A stretch of 64,000 nucleotides of DNA from Paralvinella palmiformis (taxonomy: Eukaryota > Annelida > Polychaeta > Terebellida > Alvinellidae). How positions within the stretch are numbered: position 1 is the first letter of the stretch; the number at the start of each line of letters is the position of its first letter. Below, one piece after another: positions 54,425-64,000 of the stretch. The notes beneath the pieces are model-generated. The model worked only from the letters and a program-made list of their open reading frames with translations, was not told the origin of the DNA and did not search any database. The stretch lies in NCBI GenBank assembly GCA_025642065.1, contig JAODUP010000223.1:310001-374000 (forward strand), read 5' to 3'. A program made the translations under genes and the position numbers.

Positions 54425-55410
54425 AAGAAAGGACTCCCTTTCATTTCAAATTGCAGGATTAATAAAAACATGTTCACAAATGTTAAATATTGTAAAAATA
54501 TGAACACAATCATCCACATATATAATCCACTTGATGACACCACTATACATCTCGTCTGAAGGAACCACCATTTTGAAGTCAGACAAAGCCCGGATGATCC
54601 TGAAGTAATTACGAACTGTGCGTAGGTCCATGTTATCACAGTATAAACAAGCGTGGGACAAGTATAATTTTGGAACAAAAACCTAGATACGAACATTAGG
54701 GCATACTGAGTCAAAAGCAGCATCAAACGTTTGCTAAAGAAAACCATTTACCTTTGGAGGTCGCTCGGCCCATTTAGCCTACCATATGCACAAAAGTGGC
54801 GGTAAAACATCAATTATCATCATCTAAACACAACTATAATGAAATATCTCGTGAAGATTATTTTGTGTTTATTTAAATGAACCGGTTACGTCAGTTAGTA
54901 GGTTAAGTACGGAGGATCGCTAAGCCAGAGTAGCTGTAACCTGATTCTATCTGGATATGACTATATGATCCATGTACACGTTGACGTCAGAATACAGTGT
55001 CAGTGACCACCCTCAGGGTATTTCGGCTCCATCTTTCCGTACTTCTCCCCTGTGAGTGGTGGGGGAGGAGGTTTCTCAACCACTCCAACATAGAGGCTGT
55101 GCTGATTAAGCGACAGTCTGGGGATTCTCCCCGAACAACAAAACCAAACGTCAGAATACGTGAACTTTCTTCTTCCCGCCATAAAATTGGGCATTCCAAG
55201 TAACCAAGTAACGTCCAATAATTTGGAATATTTCATTATACCTGTGATGTCATTTTGATCTTGATGTCATCTTCATCTCCATGAAGTCATTTTTATCAAT
55301 GATGTCATCTCATATGCGACTGTTATTGTCAGATTTGGAGTTACCTTTACGACGTTTTGCTATTTTATTCATATTTCACGAGAGTGAACTGTTCCTTAAA
55401 AATGCTCTTC
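54425..55410. mobile_element. Non-autonomous TIR element (TTAA-type), copy 3, with nested insertions
   Basis: The left part (TTTCATTTCAAATTGCAGG) and inner ATATGAACACAATCA match copy 1 at 40841. The right end, GAGAGTGAACTGTTCCTTAA, closes it near 55405. A SINE tail (54757-54825) and a dispersed repeat (about 55060-55200) interrupt it. The left TIR is degraded. Confidence 0.65.
54757..54825 (+). mobile_element. SINE 3' fragment
   Basis: TCGGCCCATTTAGCCTACC and GCACAAAAGTGGCGGTAAAA match the bodies of the SINEs at 13775 and 35742. The tRNA-like head is missing. Confidence 0.65.
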
Positions 55411-55507
55411 ACTATCAATGTGTAATACTCGGAAGCTGTCATTCGTTTTTGGTGAAGTGATGTTTCTCTTGATCTTGTTGCCGTTTCTTGTATTATTACA
55501 AGGGAAT

Positions 55508-55870
55508 TGTTATAGATTTGTAACATATTACAGCATACAACTGGTTACATCACCTCGTCTGTGATATAAACATAACGTGTCTGTTATAGATTTGTAACAT
55601 ATTACAGCATACAACTGGTTACATCACTTCGTTTGTGATATAAACATAACGTGTCTGTTATAGATTTGTAACATATTACAGCATACAGCTGGTTACATCA
55701 CTTCGTTTGTGATATAAACAACGTGTCTGTTATAGATTTGTAACATATTACAGCATACAGCTGGTTACATCACTTCGTTTGTGATATAAGCAACGTGTCT
55801 GTTATAGATTTGTAACATATTACAGCATACAGCTGGTTACATCACTTCGTTTGTGATATAAACATAACGT
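55508..55870. repeat. 72-74-bp minisatellite, 5 copies
   Basis: TGTTATAGATTTGTAACAT begins copies at 55508, 55582, 55656, 55728 and 55800. The later two are shorter by two bases. It is unrelated to the 74-bp repeat in ALDH7A1 intron 1 and lies between finger exons 6 and 7. Confidence 0.92.
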
Positions 55871-56549
55871 GTTTTCATCCCTGGGGAGAACTTTCCGGTT
55901 TTATTTTTACCCCTTTCAGGACAAAAACTATTAGAACAGTGGATGTTTTATGGGAATTTCGAACTAAACGATAAAAGGTCTATGTTCGATGCCATAAACT
56001 GACAGACATAGCCTGACACTATAGTTTATATTATTACTGGATGTGTACTTGAGTACTTAGTAGTGGTATGATGACAAAGTACAGTAAAACCTGTCAAATA
56101 CGACCAGTCTTGTGACATGACCATTACGGACTCATTAGACAGGTATATCCAGATCGGAGTAATTTATGCCTGTCCATTGCGTGCCAATGACAAAAAGCAG
56201 CACGTGACCACAATATTTCGTTCTGGATCGTGTTAGACTAAGGGAGTCGAGATTCGGTCATAAGTCTCAGTCCATTCTTGAGCTGCTCAATAAAACACTC
56301 ACTCACTCACTTACTTTTGACAGACACATTTCTGATCTTTAAAATGACGTCATACAGGAACAACATCAGTTTTCCCCCTTATCTCTTGATGCTACTGAGC
56401 TAGTACATAGCGACGACGATAGCAATGTATGTATGATTATTATTACAATATCATCATCTTGTTTGATATTCTCTATGTGATGTCTTCTCTCCGAGTAGCT
56501 CGTCCCCTTCATCTCGCCTACATTGTTGTGTTGTTTATATATCCAACAG

Positions 56550-56816
56550 GCTTACTTCGGAGCTCTCGTATGTCGTTACTGCAGAAAGGTGCTAACCTCA
56601 AAGAATGGCCTGAAAATGCACGAGGGATTACACCGAGGAGAGTTCCCTTATCACTGTCACATTTGTAGCAAGGGATTTATGTCGACGGGAAAGCTTCGAG
56701 GACATATGTCCTGGCACACGGGAATAAAGGAATATTCGTGCGATTTGTGTGGCACCTTGTTTAGATATAAGACAAGTCTCCAGCATCACCGGAAGATAAA
56801 ACATGTCATCAGATGA
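56550..56816 (+). CDS. Alternative 3' exon 7, three C2H2 fingers
   Basis: The acceptor TTTATATATCCAACAG ends at 56549. Phase-0 entry reads AYFGALVC, with no Met. It has 88 codons. Fingers are CRYC-x12-HEGLH, CHIC-x12-HMSWH and CDLC-x12-HRKIKH, with linkers RGEFPYH and TGIKEYS. It groups with exons 5 and 6. AATAAA signals lie at 57483-57488 and 57639-57644. The predicted isoform is 351 residues. Confidence 0.88.
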   Translation, partial: AYFGALVCRYCRKVLTSKNGLKMHEGLHRGEFPYHCHICSKGFMSTGKLRGHMSWHTGIKEYSCDLCGTLFRYKTSLQHHRKIKHVIR

Positions 56817-56904
56817 TATATTATATGGACATCTTCGGTTTTAGTTCTTTAGGAAAGTCTAGTACGATTGGTAAAGTTTTAGTTAACTAGTTAGTTAGCC
56901 TGTG

Positions 56905-57060
56905 TTGGCTCATATATGAGTTTCGCGCGTGTGTGTGTTGGCTCATATATGTGTTTCGTGTGTGTGTGTGTTGACTCATATATGTGTTTCGTGTGTGTGT
57001 GTTTGTTGACTCATATAACTGTTTCGTGTGTGTGTATGTTGGCTCATATAAGTGTTTCGG
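56905..57060. repeat. Minisatellite with TG runs, 5 copies
   Basis: GGCTCATATATGTGTTTCG or a close variant occurs five times, at about 27-35-bp intervals joined by TG runs. It sits just after finger exon 7. Confidence 0.8.
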
Positions 57061-57943
57061 ACAAGGCACAACTATTTGGTCATACACCGCTAATAATCAT
57101 TGAGTAAGAGTTGTAGTTTTATGTGTTTTATGTGTTTATTTGAAGAAAAAAATCATCCCGTTTTTAGACAGTGATGAGGTGCTAATAATATCATTCGTTA
57201 ATGAGTTATAAACATAAAGTGATATGAATGAGGTCAGATTGACATGACATATTACATTCTACTGATAACATAATCTTGTGTGAACTATCGATTATCGTTA
57301 ATATTTTATATGTGTGTCAATGATGGTGCCGTTTATTACGTCAAAAACGTCAGTTTATTTATCATTGTTGGCGTTTATTAGTAGTCTGATGTCTTGGGGT
57401 GACGATCGTCTGACAGATAATGATAATAAGGATTTAATTTCAGCGCCCGTTACTATAGTAGGAGCTGCACTTAATATCCACCAATAAATTGTACTAAAAA
57501 TTGCCTTAAATATTGTAGTTTTAAGAGTCGATTTAGATTGGTCAATTGATGATACACTCCCATAACATCTGACAACCAGTTACATACAGTGATGACTGCT
57601 ACATTAAAGATACAACGATCATATAACTTAAGTCAACCAATAAACATTGGATTTGTTGACCTGATATTTAGCAGAATGTCAACAAACGTTTAACTAACTT
57701 TACACGTCACGTCTATAACGATATGATTAGTACTCACACACGCGCGCACGGACACACACACACTCACACACATATACACACTGCTGGTTTGTATTTAAAT
57801 GTTTAAGGATAATACCAAATTCAGAAGGCTATATATCCGATAAGCCAACTGTCTGGATTATGTTGTAATGAATAGTTCAGTTATCGTAAATGTATTAATT
57901 CCGGATTACCATATATGTGTATATTCACATAACTCCCTCTTTT

Positions 57944-58030
57944 ACTCACTCACTCACTCACTCACTCACTCACTCACTCACTCACTCACTCACTCACTCA
58001 CTCACTCACTCACTCACTCACTCACTCACT
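57944..58030. repeat. (ACTC)n microsatellite
   Basis: More than 20 ACTC units. The Thr-His-Ser-Leu repeat frames across it are by-products. Confidence 0.95.
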
Positions 58031-58143
58031 ATTGTAATCAGAGCTGTACCATATCATCTTTTAAACATTATAACTATGATGTTAAAAGTATTTTACATGT
58101 CGAGCTCATCATGGAAGAATATGCCGATGAATGGATAAGATAA

Positions 58144-58146
<3 letters not shown>

Positions 58147-58197
<51 letters not shown>
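58147..58197. repeat. (AT)n microsatellite
   Basis: About 25 uninterrupted AT dinucleotides between finger exons 7 and 8. Confidence 0.95.
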
Positions 58198-58201
<4 letters not shown>

Positions 58202-58942
58202 ACTAAATTTGTTGATTTGCTTAACGGTACACTCCCTATCAGATAAACAATAATACTCTAAGAGTTTGTATTGATAGTAAATATATTAGATCAGATTATA
58301 TTTAGAGTTTTTTTAGACCATTTAATATCTAGTATTTGACTGATCATCGTCTTCCAACTGAAAGACAACTCATACTTGAGGATGTTCACTATTTTGTTGT
58401 TAAATTAGAACACATCACCTTTTGTTTGTTTGTAACATGATGTTTTGGGATGACTTACGATGAAGATCAAACTAAAAAATGATGTTCACGTGAATTAAAG
58501 GAATTATTAAAAAAGTAAATAAATATTTATAATGTTATGACATTAAGATCTTATTGTCTTTGTCTGCGGGAGATTGGAGAAGTAGAAATAGATAAGAAAG
58601 AAGTTGTTATCTAGACAGATAAACGACAAAGTTTCTTCTTCTCCGTTTCTGTTTGTTGGGGATTTATTTTTATGTTTCTAGAGAATAAGTAACAAATTGT
58701 AGAAAATCTATGTCAGTCTTATTAAGGCTGCAAAATACGGTCATAAGATCTATAATTAAATTATATTATTATATTATTTGATCGATAAAGATATCTATTT
58801 ATTCTGAGTAAAATAAACAAATAAAATATCACTGTCTTATTTACTAATAAGTAAGAACCCCCCCCCCAGTATATTGTTTTTAAACGTTTTACTTTTTCCA
58901 AATATTTCTTGGTTATATTTAATTAAAATATTTCTTTTTCAG

Positions 58943-59221
58943 ATGACAAAGAACTTTTCCTTACGACTCGCATGTTCCATTTGTCCGAGGATATTTTACG
59001 ATTACCAAAGTTTAGAAAATCACGAGCGGATGCATAAGAATATTTACAAGTTTCACTGCAAATTCTGTATGAAGGGTTTTCTGGCAAAATCCGACTACGA
59101 GGGTCACATGACGATGCATACGGGACAGAAGAGATTTAGATGTGAAATATGTGGAAAGAACTACAGCTACAAAAAGACCCTCAAAGATCATATGCTTTTT
59201 AGGCACAGCAAATTTAGCTAA
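58943..59221 (+). CDS. Alternative 3' exon 8, three C2H2 fingers
   Basis: The acceptor TTTCTTTTTCAG ends at 58942 and phase-0 entry reads MTKNFSLRLAC. It has 92 codons. Fingers are CSIC-x12-HERMH, CKFC-x12-HMTMH and CEIC-x12-HMLFRH, with linkers KNIYKFH and TGQKRFR. It is the most divergent exon of the array (finger 2 reads YEGH where others have LKGH or LRGH). It is the last finger exon I can find; the remaining 4.8 kb of the window shows none, although the gene could continue beyond it. The predicted isoform is 355 residues. Confidence 0.87.
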   Translation: MTKNFSLRLACSICPRIFYDYQSLENHERMHKNIYKFHCKFCMKGFLAKSDYEGHMTMHTGQKRFRCEICGKNYSYKKTLKDHMLFRHSKFS

Positions 59222-59254
59222 TTAACAAATTTAGCTCATTATTTACTAATATTT

Positions 59255-59324
59255 ACTAATATGTTTATTATTAGCGTTTCTAACACACACACGTTCACAA
59301 ATGGATGTATGGGCATACAGTCCA
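59255..59324 (-). repeat. Dispersed repeat, inverted partner of 54306-54375
   Basis: CGTTCACAAATGGATGTATG at 59292 onwards is the complement of 54338 downwards, with one mismatch over 33 bases. Weaker similarity continues to about 59255. It lies just past finger exon 8. Confidence 0.75.
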
Positions 59325-61442
59325 TGACGTTTGTACACGTTTTGATATAATATACAAACGAATAATTCCCTTATTGCAGGATCTTTATTACTAACAAATC
59401 AGTTGTGTACAAGAAGTAATTAGGACTATAGTCGTATCTCACAGATTAAAGCAAACTAATATGAGCACAGACTTTGTGTTTTATTTCTTCACTTTAATCT
59501 AATTGTTCTTACTTTAAGACATTAATTATTCATACTGATCAATATTTTGTGTGTGTACGCGCACACACACGCACGCACGCACGCGTGCACGCACGCACGC
59601 ACGCATACTATAATAGAAAACACGCCATTGACAGGTACCTGCGATTTCTTTTGTTATTCTTTAAGGTAGTTTTGAACAAGTTTTGATATTGTTGTATGTG
59701 TAGGAATTAAATAATGATAAACACAAAATTATTATTTCCAAAACTATTTCGTCTCCCACACAGAAAACAAATAAAAACATCCTGATGTCATTGATGCACA
59801 TTATAAATACAATTTAAATCTAATTCTTGGAAAGCAAGTAGTTTTAAGTAATTATTTAAGTATTCATATCCAATTTTTGTTTGACACTTTTGGCACTACG
59901 TGTCAGCGGACTTATTTACTTTAAATCGAGTAAGTTAGTAATAATATTATTATTATCAACGTCCATAAATATGATGAACATTTATTAACTTAATGTTCAG
60001 TATTATAGTTCACACAACAAATGTCATATTATCATAAAATTAACAGTCGGGAGTAATGGAAGTACTCTTTTAACATTGTACCTCAACTATGAGGTTGCCC
60101 AAACCCTGTATTTGATGTACCACTGAGATCGATTCTTTTCGAGGATACTAGAGCTATAGAAGTTTATTGTTGTTGTTGTTGTTGTTGTTGTTATTGTTAT
60201 TAACAACAAAACCCCCAAAAGTACACAAACAGTTTTCAATGTTGTTCATTTACTTGTCAGTCTACTTTTCTGATTGATTTACTTTCTGTTGTAGATACGA
60301 TCGACTTTACATCTGTTATTATTGTGTGATTAGCAACAAAAGTAGTAACTGACGATAGTATTTGACCTAAACATAAGAAAGATGTGGAAATGAACAGAAT
60401 CTACATAAACTTCTAAAGGTAATAATAGATCCCGAAAAAGATATATTAATGTCTAATACAATAAATAAATAAAACTAACTTTTTAAAACAAGACAACCAA
60501 CAAATATCACTTCACTTTCTTGAAACAAACTGGGATGAGTTGAAACAAAAACTCTTTTCTATATTTAACCAGGTTTTATTCTTATAGTTATTATTTGTTG
60601 ATATAAATTAACCTAAGATAGCCATAATTTGATAAGATTGTGACTTGAATAATTCGTTAAATACGAAACTGTGTGTTATTTTCGGGGAAATATATTTAAT
60701 ATCAACGACACCATTCGTACCATTTTCTCTGAATGGTTATAAAATATCCTTGAATCGGTTCTCAAACCTTTAACAAACTCGCATCCTAATGATTAATTAA
60801 TTTAAAATAATTAGCTAAAGGAAGCATTCATATAAACAAGATTCAAAGAAATCTATAGTTTGGGGCTCATCTCACCTAAAAACATATTTTAGAAACACTT
60901 TAGAATGAAAATAAACTCATCATCTAAATGATAGTTATTATATATACTATTGTACAATAATTAGGGTTTGAACCCGTTATCTCACATACCATGATTATAC
61001 ACAGAGTAGCACGGGCTAACTCGCCTTTATTATAATGATTACTCTATTAGCGTGTTCAATGGAGTATCCTTCTGAATATGGACTGAATATTCTTGTTTGA
61101 GACGGGATGAGTAGAAAGTCGAATATTATTCTGAAAGTAATTCTATTACAGATTTCGTGTTCCCTTGTTGAACATGACGCTGATATTATAAATGACGATT
61201 ATCCAATATGTGACGAATTATCGATCAAACAAAGGTAAAAGTTTCGATTTATACCAACAAGCAAGCTGGTCTAATGATATGTAATATTACAACGATTTTG
61301 GATGAGTTGAATAATATAATAATAATAATTACAAAACTTCTATAGGGCCAATATCCTCGCAAAGTAGCGAGCTCAGTGGCGCACCTAGTGGAGGGGTTGG
61401 GCAAACTCATAGTTAGGAAGGAAAAGCGAGTCACACACACAC

Positions 61443-61474
<32 letters not shown>

Positions 61475-61508
61475 CTTACGTTTGTATCATTTCTGGCCAT
61501 GATTGGTA
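59325..61508. other. Non-coding stretch downstream of the finger-exon array
   Basis: AT-rich with no coding motifs. It contains GC/AC-rich simple repeats at about 59549-59606, a (GTT)n tract near 60163-60195 and a (CA)n tract at 61432-61474. It may include the 3' UTR of the exon-8 isoform. Confidence 0.5.
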
Positions 61509-63261
61509 CACATCATTTAATATGAGAATCCCTGAGATTGTAGAAAGAGTCCCACAACGGCTAGCGCGAGAGTGATCACAGGTGTCTCAGAAAAAAGTGC
61601 CGGAATGGTTTAAAGATCTGAAGCATTGTTTAAAAACAAAAGTCAGCGACTGGGAGACCATCACAAATGATCCACACAGGATATTTAACTGCGATGAGAG
61701 TGAATGTCAATTTAGTGTAACATCGGGCCATGTTTTGACACCACGTGGATCAGACATGTATATCAAGTGGTGTCAAAAATACCAAACAGCAAATTGTGTT
61801 GGAAATGAATGCCTTTGGGGGTTATTTGTCACCAATGGTTGTTTTATCCAATAAATGGCGCACAAAGGATGTGCTGGAAGGAATGGAGGAGTATCCTGAA
61901 GCCATGTTTGGGTAAAGCGATAATAGGTGGATGGACACCGAACTGTTTATTCAATTACTCTGGATACCACATTCCAACTCCTATCAGATAACAGATATCT
62001 GCTGAATATTGTTCACAGCATTATTTTGTATTGTTTATTAGGCAATGCCACTCATATTTTGCAGCCGTGTGATGTTGGCCTTTTTTTCCATTTTAAATCT
62101 TCATGGGGAAAATGGGGAAAAAAAGTTGACCATCTGGGCCAAATAATCACCAACAGAAGTATTTATATTAGTGTGGAGTAATACCACAAATGTTGCAAAT
62201 TCTGTCAATGCCTTAAGAAGGTCAATGCCTTTAGAAGGTCAATGCCTTTAGAAGGTCAAGGGCATTGATGTCATCAAACTTACCACTACAGACACACAGA
62301 ACACTACATTCACCAAACCACGAAACAATGTCCCTCAACCATCTATTCGTTCTCCTCAATCGTCTATTAGTGTCCCTCAACCACCTCTCCCTCCTTAAAT
62401 ATCTAACGCCACCAAGACAAGAAACAAATGTTCATCTACATTTTGTTTTGGGAAACGTTCAAAGCCTACTAACTCTAAGCCCATCGACACTCGTCCAACA
62501 GTAACCACCACATCGTCACCCATCTCATCCGCAGTCGATCATCATCTGGCCCTTTAGATCACCCTAGTAGTCAAATGTCATACTCAAAGTTGGCTGCTGG
62601 ATTCAGAGAACCACTCATTTCTTCACCGGGACCTTTCTTTCACCATTAACAGTCGCTTCAGCACACCCATTGACCGGCACACCAACAAATAAGTCGACTT
62701 CAAAAGAACAGCTCCGGCATCCATCATATCTCGCCAATTGCCAGAAATCCCCATTAAAACTAAAACTAAAACCGAGAGACATCCTATCCAAGGACTTATC
62801 TAGCAAGGCTGCTCTGGAATAGCACGCCAAGAAAGTAGAGACAAAGTTATTAGAAGAAGAGGCTAAATAGAAAACGAAGGAAGGACGTGACATGAAAAGG
62901 GCAAAACGTGAAGAAGACAAAGAAAATAGAAAATTAGAACAAACGAAGTAGAAAGCACGAGAAGAACAGAAACAACAGGAAAAACCAGAAAAGAAGGTTC
63001 AAAGTAGAAAGCTGTTAAATGATCCAGCAATGATGGTGATGATGATGATGATGATGAATCAGTTCTTAATGGCATTGGATGATAACAGCGACACAACGGA
63101 AGATATAGACCGCACCCTCTGTGCTGGTAGGAAGTTATCAGATTGGGTAAGCTGTTATAATTGGCTTATGTGCTGGCATATTGATTGCACCAATTTGTTT
63201 CAAACCTGGACACGGAAGAGGATACTGAAGCCTATGGAGTTTTATTGTAATTATTGTTGAG
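61509..63261 (+). pseudogene. Broken pogo/Tigger-like transposase with PHD-like end
   Basis: Fragments in shifting frames follow the order of a DDE_1 (pogo/Tigger) transposase. A leader (IPEIVERVPQRLARE) is followed by HRIFNCDESECQFS with the first acidic residue, DGHRTVYSI with the second (61927 on) and THILQPCDVGLF with the third (about 62050-62085). A Lys/Glu-rich stretch then runs to about 63020. The end (WVSCYNW, CWHIDC, then FYCNYC) resembles a PHD-type Cys/His finger that has lost ligands. Stops at 61852 and within the Lys-rich part, plus frameshifts, make it inactive. A 17-18-bp triplication lies at 62203-62257. Confidence 0.75.
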
Positions 63262-64000
63262 ATAAGTTTATGCAAATATAAACATGCTTCTTAGATAGTC
63301 TCATTACTGTTCCTACGACGTTAAATATCATCCTTTAAAAACATTTCGTTTATTGCCCCTTCTGGTTTAAAAGTACTAAAAACAGAGTCCAACATGGAAA
63401 CATTTACGTAAACTCTTGAGTTTTTCACAATAAATGTAGCAGTGAGAGGTTTGGAAAATTAGACAATTAGTTAATATCCTAAAGCATTCATTCCTATATA
63501 ATAAAAATATGAATGATTTTTAACATAACCCAACAAATAATAAAATATTTAATTTCTTAATTATTGTGCTATTATGGTGCGACAGAAATCGAATTGTAAT
63601 AAATAATTTTGATTTCTTGCAGTGATTAGTTATGTCATAATTTGCTAGTCACAATCAATTGTTTAGAAATGTTTAATTTTTTAAATTATTTTTACTCTCT
63701 TATTGTATTATTATATTGTTATACATTGTGATATATCATAGGTATTATTTTGTGATATTTATGTGTGAACTCAAATTTTCACTGCTAATTGACGTGTGCG
63801 TGCATGTGTGTATACTTGTGCTTGTTTGTGTGCATGTAAGAATATTTGTGTTTATATTTATGAGCATGTATGATGTGTAGGTCTTTGTGCTACAATAAGT
63901 GTGTTCTATACAAATATTTACGTTAAATTTGAATGTTTTGTAATAAATCACGTTTGTTCAGGATGACAAATAAATTAATTCAAATGGTAATTCTTGTCTT
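63262..64000. other. Non-coding window end
   Basis: AT-rich DNA with TG-rich stretches near 63800-63850. I see no gene, finger exon or RNA gene here. Confidence 0.55.

Noticed and set aside
57868..58143. Thr-His-Ser-Leu repeat protein
   Set aside because: It is a translation of the (ACTC)n microsatellite in two frames.
59222..64000. A ninth finger exon
   Set aside because: I found no CxxC-x12-H pattern behind an acceptor in this stretch; the Cys/His cluster near 63130-63258 belongs to the transposase remnant.

Overview
The window looks like nuclear DNA of an invertebrate animal. It is AT-rich, genes are split by short and long GT-AG introns, repeats are dense, and the encoded proteins are animal-like. 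The repeats (tRNA-derived SINEs, CR1/L2-like LINE pieces, short TIR elements) and the unfamiliar zinc-finger family suggest a lophotrochozoan, probably a mollusc. That placement is inference; no species can be read from the sequence.

Region 1 (279-18054) is a complete ALDH7A1 (antiquitin) gene. Its 17 exons join without a frame break into 540 residues. The introns carry a 74-bp minisatellite, SINEs and a dispersed repeat that recurs just past the gene end. Region 2 (18361-23974) holds that second repeat copy and then a 59-bp satellite of about 50 units. The satellite is split exactly between two units by an intact, intronless PCYT2 (ethanolamine-phosphate cytidylyltransferase) copy that ends in a LINE-like hairpin and an (ATT)n tail, so it reads as a retrogene.

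Region 3 (25091-59221) is the most interesting part. Two divergently oriented paralogous genes share an N-terminal module of about 50 residues that I cannot assign to BTB, ZAD, KRAB or SCAN. The minus-strand gene (28224-30384) joins this module to one three-finger C2H2 exon, and a decayed second copy of that finger exon lies 3 kb downstream. The plus-strand gene has one common coding exon (39350-40150, ending in phase 0) followed by at least eight consecutive 3' exons (45450-59221). Each begins after an acceptor AG in phase 0, encodes three zinc fingers and ends in its own stop. This is the layout of Drosophila lola or mod(mdg4): one N-terminus spliced to alternative DNA-binding ends, here with a different N-terminal module. 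The predicted isoforms are 351-360 residues long.

LINE remnants and a SINE (33840-35905) lie between the two genes. TIR elements and local tandem repeats lie among the finger exons. Region 4 (59222-64000) has no host gene that I can see. It carries a broken pogo/Tigger-like transposase with a degenerate PHD-like end. Splice junctions, promoters and UTR exons are read by eye and are not backed by transcripts.
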